A stretch of 64,000 bases of DNA from Pseudomonas sp. LS44 (lineage in GTDB: Bacteria; Pseudomonadota; Gammaproteobacteria; Pseudomonadales; Pseudomonadaceae), in NCBI RefSeq assembly GCF_024730785.1, contig NZ_CP102830.1:2914001-2978000 (forward strand), written 5' to 3'. Under the pieces are notes generated by a model. It saw only the letters and a program-made list of their open reading frames with translations. It had not been told where the DNA came from and ran no database searches. Position numbers and translations under genes: made by a program. Numbering within the stretch: the stretch's first letter is position 1; every line of letters begins with the position of its first letter. Below are positions 26,135-35,951 of the stretch, piece after piece.

Positions 26135-26652
26135 AGCGGTTCGCCCTTGAGAATCATGGGGAGGCCAGCGACGGTGAACACCACCCGCTGACAGCGCTCG
26201 GCCAGGGCCTGATGCAGCCAGCCGGCCTCGTCGACATAACGGCGACTCAATTCACCCAGCGGCACCACCCCCAGACCGGTTTCGTTGCTGACCAGAATGA
26301 GCCGGCCGGGCAATTCGCCGAGGATTTGCAGCAGCGCCTGGCGCTCGCCTTGCAGTCGCTCCTGGTCGTTCAGCATCAGCAGGTTGGTCAACCACAGCGT
26401 CAGGCAATCGACCAGCAGGCAGGTGTCGGCAGCCGCCTGTTCGCGCAGGACGCGAGCCAATTCGAGTGGTTCCTCGACCAGCGTCCAGGCGGCCGGGCGG
26501 CGGTCGCGGTGCGCGGCAACCCGCTCGGCCATCTCCAGGTCGAGCGGCTGACTGGTGGCGATATAGGTGACCGCCAGCCCGGATTCGGTGGCCAGCTTCT
26601 CCGCCAGCCGGCTCTTGCCGGAGCGGGCGCCGCCGAGGATCAGTTCACGCAT
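26131..26652 (-). CDS. cobU: Adenosylcobinamide kinase / guanylyltransferase
   Basis: A 173-residue bifunctional enzyme that phosphorylates adenosylcobinamide and then attaches GMP. The P-loop is GGARSGKS (residues 7-14). His48 in [11 protein letters not shown] is the probable guanylylated residue. [13 protein letters not shown] near 79-91 is the second nucleotide-site motif. Also called cobP. A REP pair lies between it and cobQ. Confidence 0.94.
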   Translation of the reverse strand: MRELILGGARSGKSRLAEKLATESGLAVTYIATSQPLDLEMAERVAAHRDRRPAAWTLVEEPLELARVLREQAAADTCLLVDCLTLWLTNLLMLNDQERLQGERQALLQILGELPGRLILVSNETGLGVVPLGELSRRYVDEAGWLHQALAERCQRVVFTVAGLPMILKGEPL

Positions 26653-26721
26653 GCATTACCTCAGTCTTCATCACTCGAATCCACCTTCGCCTTGCGGGTT
26701 GCACCCGCCCTACCGCACTTG

Positions 26722-26790
26722 GTAGGAGCGAATTCATTCGCGATGGCGATCTATCGGGTAGCGCTGGATCGCGAATGAACTCGCTCCTAC
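26722..26790. repeat. Inverted REP pair (BIME-like)
   Basis: Two REP units facing each other: GTAGGAGCGAATTCATTCGC at the left and, in reverse, GTAGGAGCGAGTTCATTCGC at the right, with about 25 bp between. It occupies the cobQ-cobU gap. Confidence 0.85.
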
Positions 26791-26808
26791 AGCGTCCCCA
26801 CCCTACGT

Positions 26809-28263
26809 TCATGGCAAACCGCATAACGCCCGCAACCGCGCCACATCCAAGTTCGCCTCGACCATATCGGCCAACCGCTCGATGTCGCGCTCGCGCAGGG
26901 CGTGGTAATCCACGGCCTGCACCTCGCGCAGGCCGGCCCAGCGCAGCAGCGCGGCGCAGGCCGGCGGCGATTCAAATAGGCCGTGCAGGTAGGTGGCGGC
27001 GATCTGCCCGTCCGCGCTGATGGCGCCGTCCTGACGGCCATCGGCCAATTGCACAGCAGGACGCTCTAACGCCGCCCCACTGCTGACCCCGGCGTGGATC
27101 TCATAGCCGCTGACCGGCGCCTGTTCCAGACACAGTTGGCCGGCAACGTTGCGCAACTGTTTCTCCGCCTCCAGCACGGTCTCCAACTCCAGCAGGCCGA
27201 GGCCGGGGCTGGAGCCGGCGGCGCCCTCCAGGCCCAGCGGGTCGTGCAGGTGGCGACCGAGCATCTGCAAGCCGCCACAAATCCCCAGCAGCTTGCCGCC
27301 GTAGCGCAAATGCCGCTGAATCGCTGGCTCCCAGCCCTGCTCGCGGAGAAACGCCAGATCGGCGCGCACGCTTTTCGAGCCGGGCAGAATCAGCAGATCG
27401 GCTGGCGGGATCGGCTGGCCGGGGCCGACGAACTGCAAATCCACCTGTGGATGCAGGCGCAGCGGGTCGAAGTCGGTGTGATTGCTGATGCGCGGCAGCA
27501 CCGGCACCACCACCTTGAGCACCCGTTCGGCCTTGGCAGCTTGGCGCTGATCGATGGCGTCCTCGGCCTCCAGGTGGAAATCCATCAGGTACGGCAGCAC
27601 GCCGAGCGCCGGCTTGCCGGTGCGCGCCTCCAACCAGTCGAGGCCGGGCTGCAGCAGGCCGAGGTCGCCGCGGAAGCGGTTGATGACGAAGCCCTGGACA
27701 CGCGCCTGCTCGCTGGGCGAGAGCAGCTCCAAAGTACCGACCAGATGGGCGAACACCCCGCCGCGGTCGATATCGGCGATGAGGATCACCGGACAGTCGA
27801 CCGCCTCGGCGAAGCCCATGTTGGCGATGTCGCCAGCGCGCAGATTGATCTCCGCCGGCGAGCCCGCCCCTTCGACCATCACCACCGTATGCTGCGCGGC
27901 CAGGCGTGCGTGCGAGGCCAGCACCGCCTGCATCGCCACCTGTTTGTAGTCGTGGTAGGCCGCCGCCTCCATGCTACTGATAGCGCGGCCGTGGATGATC
28001 ACTTGGGCGCCGGTGTCGCTGTTGGGCTTGAGCAGCACCGGGTTCATGTCGCTGTGCGGCGCCAGCCCGGCGGCTTGGGCCTGCACCGCCTGGGCGCGGC
28101 CGATTTCGCCGCCGTCGGCAGTCACCGCGCTATTGAGCGCCATGTTCTGCGGCTTGAACGGCACCACATCGACACCCTGGCGCTTGAGCCAACGGCACAG
28201 GGCGACCACCAAGGTGCTTTTGCCGGCGTCGGAGGTGGTGCCTTGCACCATAAGTGTGGTCAA
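26809..28263 (-). CDS. cobQ: Cobyric acid synthase
   Basis: A 484-residue amidotransferase that adds four amides (b, d, e, g) to adenosylcobyrinic acid a,c-diamide. The N-terminal ATPase has the P-loop [10 protein letters not shown] (residues 8-17) and [12 protein letters not shown] near 130. The C-terminal triad-type glutaminase has GICGGLQM with Cys329 and TYLHGLFE with the His near residue 430. The full length is normal. The start codon overlaps the 3' end of cobD by four bases within REP-flanked DNA. Confidence 0.94.
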   Translation of the reverse strand: MTTLMVQGTTSDAGKSTLVVALCRWLKRQGVDVVPFKPQNMALNSAVTADGGEIGRAQAVQAQAAGLAPHSDMNPVLLKPNSDTGAQVIIHGRAISSMEAAAYHDYKQVAMQAVLASHARLAAQHTVVMVEGAGSPAEINLRAGDIANMGFAEAVDCPVILIADIDRGGVFAHLVGTLELLSPSEQARVQGFVINRFRGDLGLLQPGLDWLEARTGKPALGVLPYLMDFHLEAEDAIDQRQAAKAERVLKVVVPVLPRISNHTDFDPLRLHPQVDLQFVGPGQPIPPADLLILPGSKSVRADLAFLREQGWEPAIQRHLRYGGKLLGICGGLQMLGRHLHDPLGLEGAAGSSPGLGLLELETVLEAEKQLRNVAGQLCLEQAPVSGYEIHAGVSSGAALERPAVQLADGRQDGAISADGQIAATYLHGLFESPPACAALLRWAGLREVQAVDYHALRERDIERLADMVEANLDVARLRALCGLP

Positions 28264-29321
28264 TGCTCGGACTCGTCTGTAGGAGCGGATTCATCCGCGA
28301 TGGTCGGTATCGCCTGCGGCTGCGGATCGCGAATGAATTCGCTCCTACCGAAGTCCGCAAGCGCCTGTTCCAGCCGCTGCCAGTCCGATTCGCCCTTCGG
28401 CAGGCCAAAGCGCAGAGCGATTGGCTGCGTGAACAAACGCACGAGAATGCCACGCCGAGCGAGGAAATCGTGGAGCTGCGCGGCGCGCGGGTCGACCCGG
28501 TACTGGAACAGCGCACAGCCGCCCTGCGGCGCCCAGCCTTGCCCGACCAGTAACTCGGCCAGCCGCGCGCACGCCGCCTCGGCGCGCTGGCGCTGGGCGA
28601 GCTGGGCGCCGCGATCGCGCAGGCAAGCCTGCCCCACGGCGCGGGTCGGCCCGCTGATCGCCCACGGACCGAGCTGCTCGGCCAACGCCGCCAGCAGTTT
28701 CGCGTCTGCCAGCACGAAACCCAGACGCGCGCCGGCCAGGCCGAAGAATTTGCCAAACGAGCGCAACACGATCAGCCCCTCGCCCGCGCTGGCTGCCAGG
28801 CTGAGTGCCGAGGTGCAGTCGATGAAGGCCTCATCGACCACCAGCCAGCCGCCGTGGCGAGCCAATCGGGCGTGCCAGTCGAGCAGCAGAGCCTGATCGA
28901 AGCGCTGGCCGGTGGGATTGTTGGGATTGACCAGCACCAGCACGTCGAGACGCGGCAGGGCCTCTTCGAGCCCATCCGCGGCGAGTTCAATCACTTCGTG
29001 TCCGGCCTTGCGCCAGGCCTCGGCATGCTCGGCGTAACAGGGCGCCAGCACGCCAACCCGCCCGCTCGGGCGCAAACGTGGCAGCAGCTGGATGGCCGCT
29101 TGCGAGCCCGGCACCGCGAGCAATTGCTCGACGCCGTAGTAGCTGCACGCGGCGGCATCCAGGCCATCGTCGACTTCCGGCAAACGTGCCCAGGTCTGCG
29201 TGGCAAGCGCTGGCAGATCGAACGGCCAAGGCGCGATGCCAGTGGACAGGTCGAGCCAGTCCGCCTCGGCGATGCCGTACTGGCGCGCAGCCGCCTTCAG
29301 CCGTCCACCATGTTCAAGCAT
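28260..29321 (-). CDS. cobD: Threonine-phosphate decarboxylase
   Basis: A 353-residue class I/II PLP enzyme that makes (R)-1-aminopropan-2-ol phosphate, the linker of the nucleotide loop. NPNNPTG (132-138) binds the PLP ring, DEAF (163-166) carries the Asp to the pyridine N, and Lys191 in [15 protein letters not shown] is the Schiff-base lysine. The last 28 or so residues (from GRSEFIRDP on) are encoded by a REP pair at 28279-28348, so the natural C-terminus was probably shorter. Called cobC in the Pseudomonas naming scheme. It overlaps cbiB by eight bases. Confidence 0.92.
   Translation of the reverse strand: MLEHGGRLKAAARQYGIAEADWLDLSTGIAPWPFDLPALATQTWARLPEVDDGLDAAACSYYGVEQLLAVPGSQAAIQLLPRLRPSGRVGVLAPCYAEHAEAWRKAGHEVIELAADGLEEALPRLDVLVLVNPNNPTGQRFDQALLLDWHARLARHGGWLVVDEAFIDCTSALSLAASAGEGLIVLRSFGKFFGLAGARLGFVLADAKLLAALAEQLGPWAISGPTRAVGQACLRDRGAQLAQRQRAEAACARLAELLVGQGWAPQGGCALFQYRVDPRAAQLHDFLARRGILVRLFTQPIALRFGLPKGESDWQRLEQALADFGRSEFIRDPQPQAIPTIADESAPTDESEH
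28279..28348. repeat. Inverted REP pair inside the 3' end of cobD
   Basis: GTAGGAGCGGATTCATCCGC on the left and, in reverse, GTAGGAGCGAATTCATTCGC on the right. It is translated as part of CobD. Confidence 0.85.
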
Positions 29322-30240
29322 GCAGATAACTCCCCAGCGCCAGCACCAGCAGCCACAACCAAACGCCGCGCTGGACCAGTTGCAGCGCCAGCTCGATATG
29401 CCGCGCAGCGGCCGGATCGCCTTCGCCCAACGCTGGGCGGTTGTGCAGCTCGCCGTGATAGACCGCCGCACCGCCCAGGCTGACACCCAGCGCACCCGCG
29501 CCGGCGGCCATCACCGGCCCGGCGTTGGGGCTGTCCCAGTGCGGCGCTTGCGTGCCCCAGCAGCGCAGCGCGCGAGCCGTCTGGCCGAGCAGCGCATAGG
29601 TCAGCGCCACCAAGCGCGCCGGCACATAGTTGAGCCCGTCGTCGATGCGCGCGGCGGCCCAGCCGAAACGCTCGAACCGTGCATTGCGATAGCCCCACAT
29701 GGCATCCAGCGTATTGCTCAGCCGATACAGCACCACGCCTGGCGCGCCAAGCACGGCAAACCAGAACAGCGCGGCGAACACCGCATCGCTGCCGTTCTCC
29801 AGCACCGACTCGGTGGCCGCGCGGGCGACACCAGCCTCATCCAGTTCACCCGTCTGCCGGCTGACCATGAAACCGACGCGCCGACGGGCTTCGAGCAGAT
29901 CGCCCGAGCGTAGGGCCTGGGCAACCGGCAGCGCGTGCTCGCCCAAACTGCGCAACCCGAGGGCGGCGTACAACGCCAACACCTCGACCAGCCAGCCAAT
30001 GGGTGGCTGACGGCTGAGCAGCCAGACCAGCAAAGTCAGCGGCAGCACCGCCAGCAACCAGGCCATCAGCCCGTGGCTGCGCCAGCCCATCGCGCCGGCG
30101 CCGTCGTCGTAGGGACGGTTCAGCCGCTGCTCCAGCGCCCCGGCCAACCGGCCGAACGCCACCAGCGGATGCCAGCGTCTGGGTTCACCGCACAGGGCAT
30201 CCAGTGCCACGCCCGCCAGACTGAGCAGTGCCACACTCAT
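29314..30240 (-). CDS. cbiB: Adenosylcobinamide-phosphate synthase
   Basis: A 308-residue inner-membrane protein that couples adenosylcobyric acid with aminopropanol (phosphate). Family marks are [17 protein letters not shown] near residues 13-29, [23 protein letters not shown] near 127-149, and [15 protein letters not shown] near 172-186. It has about five hydrophobic helices. Called cobD in the Pseudomonas scheme. The start at 30240 overlaps the bluB stop by four bases. Confidence 0.93.
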   Translation of the reverse strand: MSVALLSLAGVALDALCGEPRRWHPLVAFGRLAGALEQRLNRPYDDGAGAMGWRSHGLMAWLLAVLPLTLLVWLLSRQPPIGWLVEVLALYAALGLRSLGEHALPVAQALRSGDLLEARRRVGFMVSRQTGELDEAGVARAATESVLENGSDAVFAALFWFAVLGAPGVVLYRLSNTLDAMWGYRNARFERFGWAAARIDDGLNYVPARLVALTYALLGQTARALRCWGTQAPHWDSPNAGPVMAAGAGALGVSLGGAAVYHGELHNRPALGEGDPAAARHIELALQLVQRGVWLWLLVLALGSYLHA

Positions 30241-30887
30241 CGTGATTCTCCCCAACGGTTCTCGAACAACAACTCGTGCAACGGCCGCGGGGCAGCCCAA
30301 CCTTGCGTCTGCAACATCGGCTCGCGGTAAAACCTGGTCACCGGACCGAGGCACAGCACCGCCTGGGCCTTGGCGCCGGGCGGCAGACCAAGCAATTCGC
30401 CCAGCGCCTGTGGCTCGAACAGCGACACCCAGCCGAGGCCCAGGCCTTCGGCGCGCGCGCTCAGCCAGAGGTTCTGGATGGCGCAGGCCAGCGAGGCCAG
30501 ATCCATCTCCGGCAAGGTGCGGCGGCCGAACACATGCCGCTCGCGATCATCCATCAGCGCCGCTACCAGCAGTTCGGCGCAGTCACGTATGCCTTCGACC
30601 TTCAAGCGCATGAACTCATCGGCGCGCTCGTTCAGCGCCTCGGCGGTGCGCAGTCGTTCAGCCTCCACCAGACCATGAATGGCCTCGCGCAGCGGCGCTG
30701 CGGTGATCCGGATAAACCGCCAGGGCTGCATCAGGCCGACGCTCGGCGCCTGGTGCGCGGCCTCCAGCAAGCGCGCCAGCAGCTTCGGCGCGACTGTGCC
30801 GCCGCTGAAGTGACGCATGTCGCGGCGCTCGGCGATGGCGCGATAGACCGCCGCGCGCTCGGCCGCGCTGAAGGCGTGCTCGCTCAT
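30237..30887 (-). CDS. bluB: 5,6-dimethylbenzimidazole synthase (flavin destructase)
   Basis: A 216-residue nitroreductase-fold enzyme that breaks down reduced FMN with oxygen to make the lower ligand dimethylbenzimidazole. [10 protein letters not shown] near residues 21-30 is the FMN-phosphate motif. [13 protein letters not shown] near 47-59 and [12 protein letters not shown] near 149-160 match BluB rather than ordinary nitroreductases. Its presence points to aerobic, complete cobalamin synthesis. Overlaps cobB by four bases. Confidence 0.92.
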   Translation of the reverse strand: MSEHAFSAAERAAVYRAIAERRDMRHFSGGTVAPKLLARLLEAAHQAPSVGLMQPWRFIRITAAPLREAIHGLVEAERLRTAEALNERADEFMRLKVEGIRDCAELLVAALMDDRERHVFGRRTLPEMDLASLACAIQNLWLSARAEGLGLGWVSLFEPQALGELLGLPPGAKAQAVLCLGPVTRFYREPMLQTQGWAAPRPLHELLFENRWGESR

Positions 30888-32179
30888 GGGCGAAATAACC
30901 CCGCAGCAGCCACGGGGTTGGACGGCAGGTACAGATGGATATAGGAGGCGCTCAACCGACCCAGGCGATACACCGCCTCGGCGGTGCGCCGGTAGTTCGG
31001 GCACTCGCCGCGGGCAATCGGTTCGAGCGCGCAGTCCAACAGCGAGTGGTGGTAGGTATGGCCACGCAACCGGCCTTCCGGTAGCTCGACTTCTTGCAAG
31101 GCCAACGCCGCTAGGCGCGGTTGCATAGTCGCCGCGCCCGGCAGCAGACCCAGCATGGCGCCGCTCTGACCCTGCTGGTCAGTCAGTTTGTCGAGGAGGT
31201 AGAGCATGCCACCACACTCGGCATGGATCGGCTTGCCGGCGGTATGGTGCGCCTGAATCGCCGCGCGCATCGGCGTGTTGCCCGCCAGCTGCGCCAGGTG
31301 AAGTTCGGGATAGCCGCCGGGCAGGTAGAGGCTGTCCACTTCCGGCAACGCCTGGTCGCTGAGCGGCGAGAAGAATTTCAGCTCGGCACCCAGTGCACGC
31401 AACAGATCGAGATTGGCCTGATACACAAAGGCAAATGCCGCGTCACGGGCCACGCCGATGCGCACGCCGGCCAGCAGCGGTGGCAGCACGGCTGGCGGCG
31501 CTGCGGCAAAGGCGACTGGCGGTGGCAGGCTGCCGTCCGCACTGGCGGCCAGAGCGTCGGCGGCAGCATCCAGACGCGCATCGAGATCGGCCAATTCCTC
31601 GGCCTGCACCAGCCCCAGATGACGGCTCGGTAGCTCGGCAGCAGCACTGCGCGGCAAGGCCCCGAACCAACGCAGCGCGGGCGGCAACGAATCGCGCAGA
31701 ATCTCACCATGCCGCGAGCTGCCGACCTTGTTGCCAAGCACCCCGGCGAACGGCAGATCCGCCTGAAAACTGGCCAACCCATGCGCCATGGCACCGAAGG
31801 TCTGGGCCATGCCCGAGCCGTCGATCACCGCCAGCACCGGTACACCGAAGTGCCGGGCCAGGTCGGCTGCCGAGGGGGTGCCGTCAAACAAGCCCATCAC
31901 CCCTTCGATCAGGATCAGATCGGCCTCGCCCGCCGCCTCCCAGAGCAGACGCCGGCTCTCATCCGCGCCGACCATCCACAGGTCGAGCTGGTATACCGGC
32001 TGGCCGCTGGCGCGGGCGAGGATCATCGGGTCGAGGAAGTCCGGCCCGCACTTGAACACCCGCACCCGCCGCCCTTGGCGCGCATGCAGACGGGCCAGGG
32101 CAGCGGTGACCGTGGTTTTGCCCTGCCCAGAGGCCGGTGCGGCGATCAGCAGTGCGGGGCAGCTGCGTGGACCGCTCAT
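30884..32179 (-). CDS. cobB: Cobyrinic/hydrogenobyrinic acid a,c-diamide synthase
   Basis: A 431-residue glutamine-dependent amidotransferase (CbiA/CobB). The P-loop is APASGQGKTT near residues 14-23, and KCGPDFLDP near 43 is the family motif. VEGVMGLFDG appears as IEGVMGLFDG near 90. The C-terminal glutaminase has HAECGGMLYL with the nucleophile Cys near residue 328. It amidates side chains a and c before cobalt adenosylation or cobalt insertion. Not the sirtuin also named CobB, which is the separate gene at 37889. Confidence 0.93.
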   Translation of the reverse strand: MSGPRSCPALLIAAPASGQGKTTVTAALARLHARQGRRVRVFKCGPDFLDPMILARASGQPVYQLDLWMVGADESRRLLWEAAGEADLILIEGVMGLFDGTPSAADLARHFGVPVLAVIDGSGMAQTFGAMAHGLASFQADLPFAGVLGNKVGSSRHGEILRDSLPPALRWFGALPRSAAAELPSRHLGLVQAEELADLDARLDAAADALAASADGSLPPPVAFAAAPPAVLPPLLAGVRIGVARDAAFAFVYQANLDLLRALGAELKFFSPLSDQALPEVDSLYLPGGYPELHLAQLAGNTPMRAAIQAHHTAGKPIHAECGGMLYLLDKLTDQQGQSGAMLGLLPGAATMQPRLAALALQEVELPEGRLRGHTYHHSLLDCALEPIARGECPNYRRTAEAVYRLGRLSASYIHLYLPSNPVAAAGLFRP

Positions 32180-32192
32180 CGAACGCTGGCCC

Positions 32193-32262
32193 GTAGGAGC
32201 GAATTCATTCGCGATCGGGCTAACTCGAACGTGCCTGTTATCGCGAGTAAATTCGCTCCTAC
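32193..32262. repeat. Inverted REP pair between cobB and cobO
   Basis: GTAGGAGCGAATTCATTCGC at the left and, in reverse, GTAGGAGCGAATTTACTCGC at the right. It fills most of the 118-bp gap between cobO and cobB. Confidence 0.85.
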
Positions 32263-32297
32263 ATTGATAGGCATAGCGTTGCCGATACGAAGGAAGC

Positions 32298-32909
32298 TCA
32301 AAACTCGATCCCTTTCTGCGCCTTCACCCCGGCCTTGAACGCATGCTTGAGCAGGGTCATTTCGGTGACGGTGTCCGCCGCCTCGATCATCCCCGGCAAG
32401 GCGCCACGGCCGGTCACCACAACATGCTGGAGCGGCGGGCGCGCTTCGATGTCGGCGAGCACTTCGTCGAGCTCCAGATAGCCGTATTTCAGGGCGATGT
32501 TCAGCTCATCGAGCACTACCAGGCTGATGTCATCGTCATTCAACAACTGCCGGGCCACAACCCAGGCCTCGCGGGCCTTGGCGATGTCGCGCTGGCGATC
32601 CTGGGTCTCCCAGGTGAAGCCCTCGCCCATCACGTGATAGCTGACCTCGTCGGGGAAACGGCGGAAGAAGGCTTCCTCACCGGTGCTCGCCGCGCCCTTG
32701 ATGAACTGCACCACGCCTACCTTGAGGCCATGGCCCAGGGCCCGAGCGACCATGCCGAAGGCCGAGCTGCTTTTGCCCTTGCCGTTGCCGCTGTGCACCA
32801 GCAGCAGGCCGTATTCGTCCCGGGCCTGGGCGATCTTGTCGTCGATCAGCGCCTTCTTGCGCTGCATGCGCGCCTGGTGGCGGGCGTCACGCTCGGTGGA
32901 TTCGCTCAT
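32298..32909 (-). CDS. cobO: Corrinoid adenosyltransferase
   Basis: A 203-residue CobA/CobO-type enzyme that transfers the adenosyl group of ATP to Co(I). The inverted P-loop GNGKGKSS (41-48) is the family mark; LVVLDELNIALKYGYL near 130-145 and VVTGRGALPGMIEAAD near 163-178 complete it. Also called btuR. The start overlaps the upstream membrane protein stop by four bases. Confidence 0.94.
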   Translation of the reverse strand: MSESTERDARHQARMQRKKALIDDKIAQARDEYGLLLVHSGNGKGKSSSAFGMVARALGHGLKVGVVQFIKGAASTGEEAFFRRFPDEVSYHVMGEGFTWETQDRQRDIAKAREAWVVARQLLNDDDISLVVLDELNIALKYGYLELDEVLADIEARPPLQHVVVTGRGALPGMIEAADTVTEMTLLKHAFKAGVKAQKGIEF

Positions 32910-33478
32910 TGCGCCACCTCGACTGGGTGCGATTTGAAGTAGGCGCGCACGCCGATATACAACGCCGTCGCCACGCCGACATACAGGGTCAGGTTGGCGA
33001 GGAAGCGCGGGTAGTACAAAGCGATACGCGGCAGGAAGCCGGCCAGGGTCGGCTCCGGGTATCGCCCGGAAAGGAAGAAGAACCCGCCGCTTGATAGCAG
33101 GTGGCAGACAAACGCGCTGACCAGCACGGTCAGCGCCAGGACAATCACGCTGCGCAGATCATCGCGATGCCAGGTGGCGTACAGGCGACCGCCGAACCAC
33201 AGCGCGGCATAGGCTGGTACGAGAATCCAATACGCCGGCGAGGTGCACCAATCACTGACCGAACCCATCGCCACCATGCTGAAGTCCAGCACCGATGCTT
33301 CGATGAACAGGGCCGGAAATACCCAGCGCGGCCTGAGTAGCACACCGGCAAGGAAAAATACCGCCCAGGAGGCGCTGGGTAGGTTGAGCGTGGCGAAGTG
33401 TTGACCGCGGGTCACCGCCATTAACAACCCCAGGACGAGGCCAATCGCCAGTTGGTTGCGAGTAGAGAGGATTGGCAT
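32906..33478 (-). CDS. B12-locus membrane protein (BtuN candidate)
   Basis: A 190-residue protein with about five hydrophobic helices (near residues 8-22, 35-55, 80-95, 108-130 and 155-178). It sits between btuB and cobO and overlaps cobO by four bases. That position matches the predicted accessory transporter component BtuN described from comparative genomics of B12 regulons, as I recall. The function has not been shown. A 132-bp MITE-like palindrome separates it from btuB. Confidence 0.65.
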   Translation of the reverse strand: MPILSTRNQLAIGLVLGLLMAVTRGQHFATLNLPSASWAVFFLAGVLLRPRWVFPALFIEASVLDFSMVAMGSVSDWCTSPAYWILVPAYAALWFGGRLYATWHRDDLRSVIVLALTVLVSAFVCHLLSSGGFFFLSGRYPEPTLAGFLPRIALYYPRFLANLTLYVGVATALYIGVRAYFKSHPVEVAQ

Positions 33479-33520
33479 GGTGTAGCTCCTTCTGGTTCAA
33501 ATTCACGTAGAAGCGGCAGG

Positions 33521-33652
33521 CCGTTTAAAAACGTAGCGAGCGCAGGCTAGGCAAGGCGGAATCAGGCGAGGGCGCGGAGTGTACAAGTTGTACATGAGCA
33601 GCCCGAGCCTGATTCCAACGCCGCATAGCCAAGCGCAGTAGTTTTTCAACGG
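33521..33652. mobile_element. MITE-like long imperfect palindrome
   Basis: The left half begins CCGTTTAAAAACGTAGCG and the right half, in reverse, begins CCGTTGAAAAACTACTGCG. Both then share GGAATCAGGC. The centre is TGTACAAGTTGTACA. The whole 132 bp can fold back on itself. It lies four bases from the btuB stop and may act as its terminator; no coding frame is present. Confidence 0.65.
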
Positions 33653-33656
33653 TCTG

Positions 33657-35534
33657 TCACAGCGCCTGGTAACGCACGGTGAAATACACCGCCTGTCCCG
33701 GCTGGTTGTAGCCGGCGGCTGTTTGGTAATCGGCATCCAGCAAGTTGGCAACGCGGGTTTGCAGGCGCCATTCCGGGGTCAGGCGGTATTCGCCGCGCAG
33801 GTCCAGGGTGGCGAAACCGGCCAGCTCATTCTGGTTTTCCAGATCGTCATAGGTCGAGTTCTGCGCACTCAGGGTGGCGCCGATACTCAAGGCGCCGAAT
33901 GCCCGGTCGACATCGAGGTTGAAGGTCTGCCCCGGACGCCGGTTGAGATCCTTGCCGTAGTAGGCGATGCCTGTGCGGCTAGAGCGTTTGGATCGGTTTT
34001 CCGGGTCCATCAGGCTGTAGTTGGCGTTCCACTGCCAGCCGAACAGCTCGCTGCCAAGCACCAGCTCAAGGCCCCGAATCCGCGCCGCATCCACGCCCTC
34101 GGCCTGACTCATGCCGTTGACGGTAATGGTGGCGATCAGGTTGTCGATCTTGGTGCGGTAGGCGTTCGCGGCCCAGTGACCCCAGGCGTGTTCACCAGCC
34201 AGGCCGACTTCGACACTGTGGGATTTCTCGGCATCCAGGTCCGGATTGCCAAACCCCGGGTAATACAGCTGATTGAAACTCGGCGCCTTGAAGGCAGTAC
34301 CGTAGCTGGAGGTGAAGCGCAGCTCGTCGGTCAGCGCATAACCCCAGCCCAGGTTGCCGGTGTCGTACTTGCCAAATTGTTCATCGTCGTCGTGACGCAG
34401 GCTCAGTTGCCAGTCCTGGCGGCCCATCTCCCCCAGGTATTGGACGAAAACCCCCTTGTTGTCGCGTGAGTCTTCCGAGTAGGCGGTGTTGCCATTCACG
34501 GAGTCGAGCTGGTAGTCAGTACCCAGGGTGAGCGTGTGGCCTTCGGCAAGGGTCAAGTCGTTCTGCCAGGACAACGAATCGCGCCGGGTATCGAAGCGCG
34601 AATAAAACTTACCGTCCTGGTAGGCGTCGGATTTGTCCTCGCTGCGCCCCGCCTGCAACGTCACCTTCCAGAGCTCCAGCGGATTGAATCGCGCCCGGCC
34701 GCCCACTATTTTGGTTTCGCCATCGGCATAGGCATCGAAGCCTGCGGTGCGCCGGGTGTTCACCGAGTCATAGTCGTTATGCGAGTTGGTCTGCAAGACA
34801 TTGCCGTCGAGCTGCAGCCCATTGTCGAAGCGGTACCCGGCGCTGGCTGAGCCGGACAGGTTGCGGTAGCCATCGCTGTCGGACTCGTAGCTGCTAACGC
34901 CGGCCGGCTTGACGTTGATGCCGTCGGTGTCCTGGCTGGCCACGCCGAGGCTGTACCAGCCCTTGCCGTCGCCACCACTGACTCCGGCGCTGCCTTCGTA
35001 GCTGTCATGGGTACCGTAACCGGCAGAGAAGAACGGTTTGGCCCCGCCCTCGCCGCCCTTGCGGGTAAATATCTGAATAACCCCGCCGATGGCTTCCGAG
35101 CCATACAGGCTGGAGCGCGGGCCGCGCACGACTTCGATCCGCTCGATCAGCTCCACCGGCAAATCTTGCAGGGCCGTGCCACCGCTGGTTACCGAGCCGG
35201 CCTTGACGCCGTCGATCAACACCAGCACATGGTTGGAATTGCTACCGCGCATGAACAGCGAGGTGGACTTGCCCGGACCGCCGTTGTTGGCCAGCGATAC
35301 GCCGGGAACCTTGCGCAGCAGCTCGGGTACCGATTGTGCCTGGCTACGCTCGATCTGCTCGCGATCGATCACCGTCACCGCCGCCAGGCTGCGCTCGGCC
35401 GCCTGTTCGATGCGGGTTGCGGTCACGACCTGCTGGTCGAGTTCGAGGGTTGGTTCGGCCGCCAGGGCCGGAAGGACAACAGCTGACACGCCGCACAGCA
35501 GAACTGCTGTCGGCGCCAAAAAGGACTTACGCAT
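33657..35534 (-). CDS. btuB: TonB-dependent vitamin B12 receptor
   Basis: A 625-residue outer-membrane receptor. The signal peptide (1-25) ends at ALA, and the TonB box region is QQVVTATRIEQ near 34. The plug domain has VPELLRKVPGVSL near 69, SLFMRGSNSNHVLVLIDGVK near 92-111 and VVRGPRSSLYGSEAIGGVIQIFT near 135-157. The barrel ends with aromatic residues (VYFTVRYQAL). The cobalamin riboswitch directly upstream supports corrinoid uptake rather than siderophore uptake. Confidence 0.92.
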   Translation of the reverse strand: MRKSFLAPTAVLLCGVSAVVLPALAAEPTLELDQQVVTATRIEQAAERSLAAVTVIDREQIERSQAQSVPELLRKVPGVSLANNGGPGKSTSLFMRGSNSNHVLVLIDGVKAGSVTSGGTALQDLPVELIERIEVVRGPRSSLYGSEAIGGVIQIFTRKGGEGGAKPFFSAGYGTHDSYEGSAGVSGGDGKGWYSLGVASQDTDGINVKPAGVSSYESDSDGYRNLSGSASAGYRFDNGLQLDGNVLQTNSHNDYDSVNTRRTAGFDAYADGETKIVGGRARFNPLELWKVTLQAGRSEDKSDAYQDGKFYSRFDTRRDSLSWQNDLTLAEGHTLTLGTDYQLDSVNGNTAYSEDSRDNKGVFVQYLGEMGRQDWQLSLRHDDDEQFGKYDTGNLGWGYALTDELRFTSSYGTAFKAPSFNQLYYPGFGNPDLDAEKSHSVEVGLAGEHAWGHWAANAYRTKIDNLIATITVNGMSQAEGVDAARIRGLELVLGSELFGWQWNANYSLMDPENRSKRSSRTGIAYYGKDLNRRPGQTFNLDVDRAFGALSIGATLSAQNSTYDDLENQNELAGFATLDLRGEYRLTPEWRLQTRVANLLDADYQTAAGYNQPGQAVYFTVRYQAL

Positions 35535-35667
35535 TTTTCGTTATGTGCTCCGCCGTACTCCCCGCACGGCCCAGACCAGGAAAAGCACACGGAGAAGGCA
35601 ACGCATGGGCGAGGTAAATCCTCAGCCCATGCGCCAGACAGCGCCCTCCGCGATGCCATGGACTGCG

Positions 35668-35862
35668 ACAGGCCGGTCTCCGGGCTCACGAGCGAATCCT
35701 GCTGGATTCAAACCGCGCCTTCCCGTGCGTGAGCACAGTGGCGGGATGCGGTTTTTGACTCGTCTACCGTTGCGGGGGCAGCGCCGGAATTGTCTGGCCA
35801 TTGTCTGGACGGACGCACCGGCTTCCCTGTTTCACCCTCTGGCCAATGGCCGGGGCACCTGA
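35668..35862 (-). ncRNA. Cobalamin riboswitch
   Basis: On the minus strand upstream of btuB the conserved elements appear in order: GGTGCC, GGGAAGCCGGTG, the CGCTGCCCCCGCAACGGTA core, the B12-box GCCACTG (35736-35742), GGGAAGGC and the closing GAGCCCGGAGACCGGCCTG strand. This is a class I AdoCbl riboswitch. It would repress btuB and the operon behind it when cobalamin is plentiful. Edges are approximate. Confidence 0.93.
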
Positions 35863-35951
35863 AGCAAGGCGCGCAGGGTAGTGGGCGACGCTGCGGTCGT
35901 CAATGCACAGCGGTTCGGCACTTTCGTAGCCGCGACCTGGCTACGCCAACG

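Noticed and set aside
27094..28896. A 600-codon open frame on the + strand opposite cobQ/cobD
   Set aside because: It is a high-GC shadow of cobQ and cobD: no domain, no ribosome-binding site, composition dominated by Gln, His, Arg and Ala.
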